From Clostridia bacterium (GTDB lineage: Bacteria > Bacillota > Clostridia > Lachnospirales > Lachnospiraceae): a stretch of DNA of 61,057 bases. The notes under the pieces were generated by a model. It was not told the origin of the DNA. It made no database searches and was given only the letters and a program-made list of their open reading frames with translations. Position numbers and translations under genes: made by a program. Where the stretch lies: contig CAJTFE010000030.1 in assembly GCA_910575725.1 (NCBI GenBank), positions 1 through 61,057 on the forward strand. Direction: 5' to 3'. Below are positions 60,876 through 61,057 of this stretch, one piece after another. Within the stretch, counting starts at the first letter, position 1; each line of letters opens with the position of its first letter.

Positions 60876-61057
60876 CTTTATTCTCCTGCCTTCCCTTTTC
60901 TTTCTGCTATTGCATATTGAAAGCCTGCGTGTAGCCCAGCAAACTAAAGTTCCTGTCTCCCGCACAAAAACGTCAAATTTAATTCTCAAGTGTCAAATAC
61001 TATCTACAAGAGCGTGCTGTAGGATGCGGCACGTTTCCCTCTTGACCATCCCATGCC
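60876..61057. other. Upstream region of the immunity cluster
   Basis: No gene start supported. It likely contains the promoter of the minus-strand gene at 60875, but no clear sigma-A boxes are identified. The region is cut by the window end. Confidence 0.35.

Noticed and set aside
1..61057. Relaxase, tyrosine integrase, replication initiator or rRNA genes
   Set aside because: None could be recognised on either strand, so the mode of maintenance is left open.

Overview
The window reads as part of a large conjugative element from a gut-type Clostridia (Lachnospiraceae-like) host. The evidence is the family content (TrbC, TrbL, NlpC/P60, VirB4 and TraG genes in the order usual for Clostridia elements, DUF3268, DUF4320, DUF5348 and DUF6550 relatives, a SpoVT/AbrB regulator), strong AGGAGG ribosome binding sites, several TTG starts, and a moderately GC-rich backbone broken by AT-rich cargo. 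No relaxase, integrase or replication initiator lies inside the window, so plasmid versus integrated element cannot be decided.

Layout. 285-12556 (+) is a mating-channel operon: TrbC-like pilin, TrbL/VirB6, secreted Gly-rich protein, NlpC/P60 hydrolase, PrgI-VirB4-like ATPase, accessory proteins, the TraG/VirD4 coupling protein and an S1-like protein. 12670-21170 (-) is an AT-rich defence island between two backbone operons: a type II CBASS locus (nuclease-SAVED effector, CD-NTase, E2-E1 fusion, JAB peptidase) with a separate TIR gene, followed by an AAA ATPase/TOPRIM pair. 21514-31133 (+) is a complete Tad/Flp pilus system (prepilin peptidase, CpaB, CpaE, CpaF, TadB, TadC, Flp-like pilin), probably serving cell contact during mating. 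31166-33864 carries a zinc-ribbon protein, a sigma factor and unknown genes. 33984-35897 is a two-gene ATPase plus PD-(D/E)XK nuclease cassette with its own promoter.

36019-47403 holds element maintenance and regulation: ssb, a MoxR ATPase / XRE / metallopeptidase-VWA module, a SpoVT-like regulator, a second sigma factor and a string of unknown proteins. An AbiE toxin-antitoxin pair (-) follows, then ligA, an Rpn-like nuclease and a HEPN-like protein. 53448-54575 (-) is a tRNA operon of six tRNAs mixed with a small ORF and an XRE regulator. 54693-56413 (-) has a DUF5348 gene, a serine resolvase with an evident res site, and a third sigma factor. 56870-61057 ends with a regulator and a cluster of SMI1/KNR4-type immunity-like genes.

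The least explained signals are: (1) two paralogous small structured RNAs with matching promoters and terminators, upstream of ssb and ligA; (2) a tRNA-Glu(CTC) whose T-loop is split by 51 nt containing a hairpin; (3) the ATPase/PD-(D/E)XK pair; (4) the CBASS locus with two potential effectors; (5) short motifs shared between distant intergenic regions.
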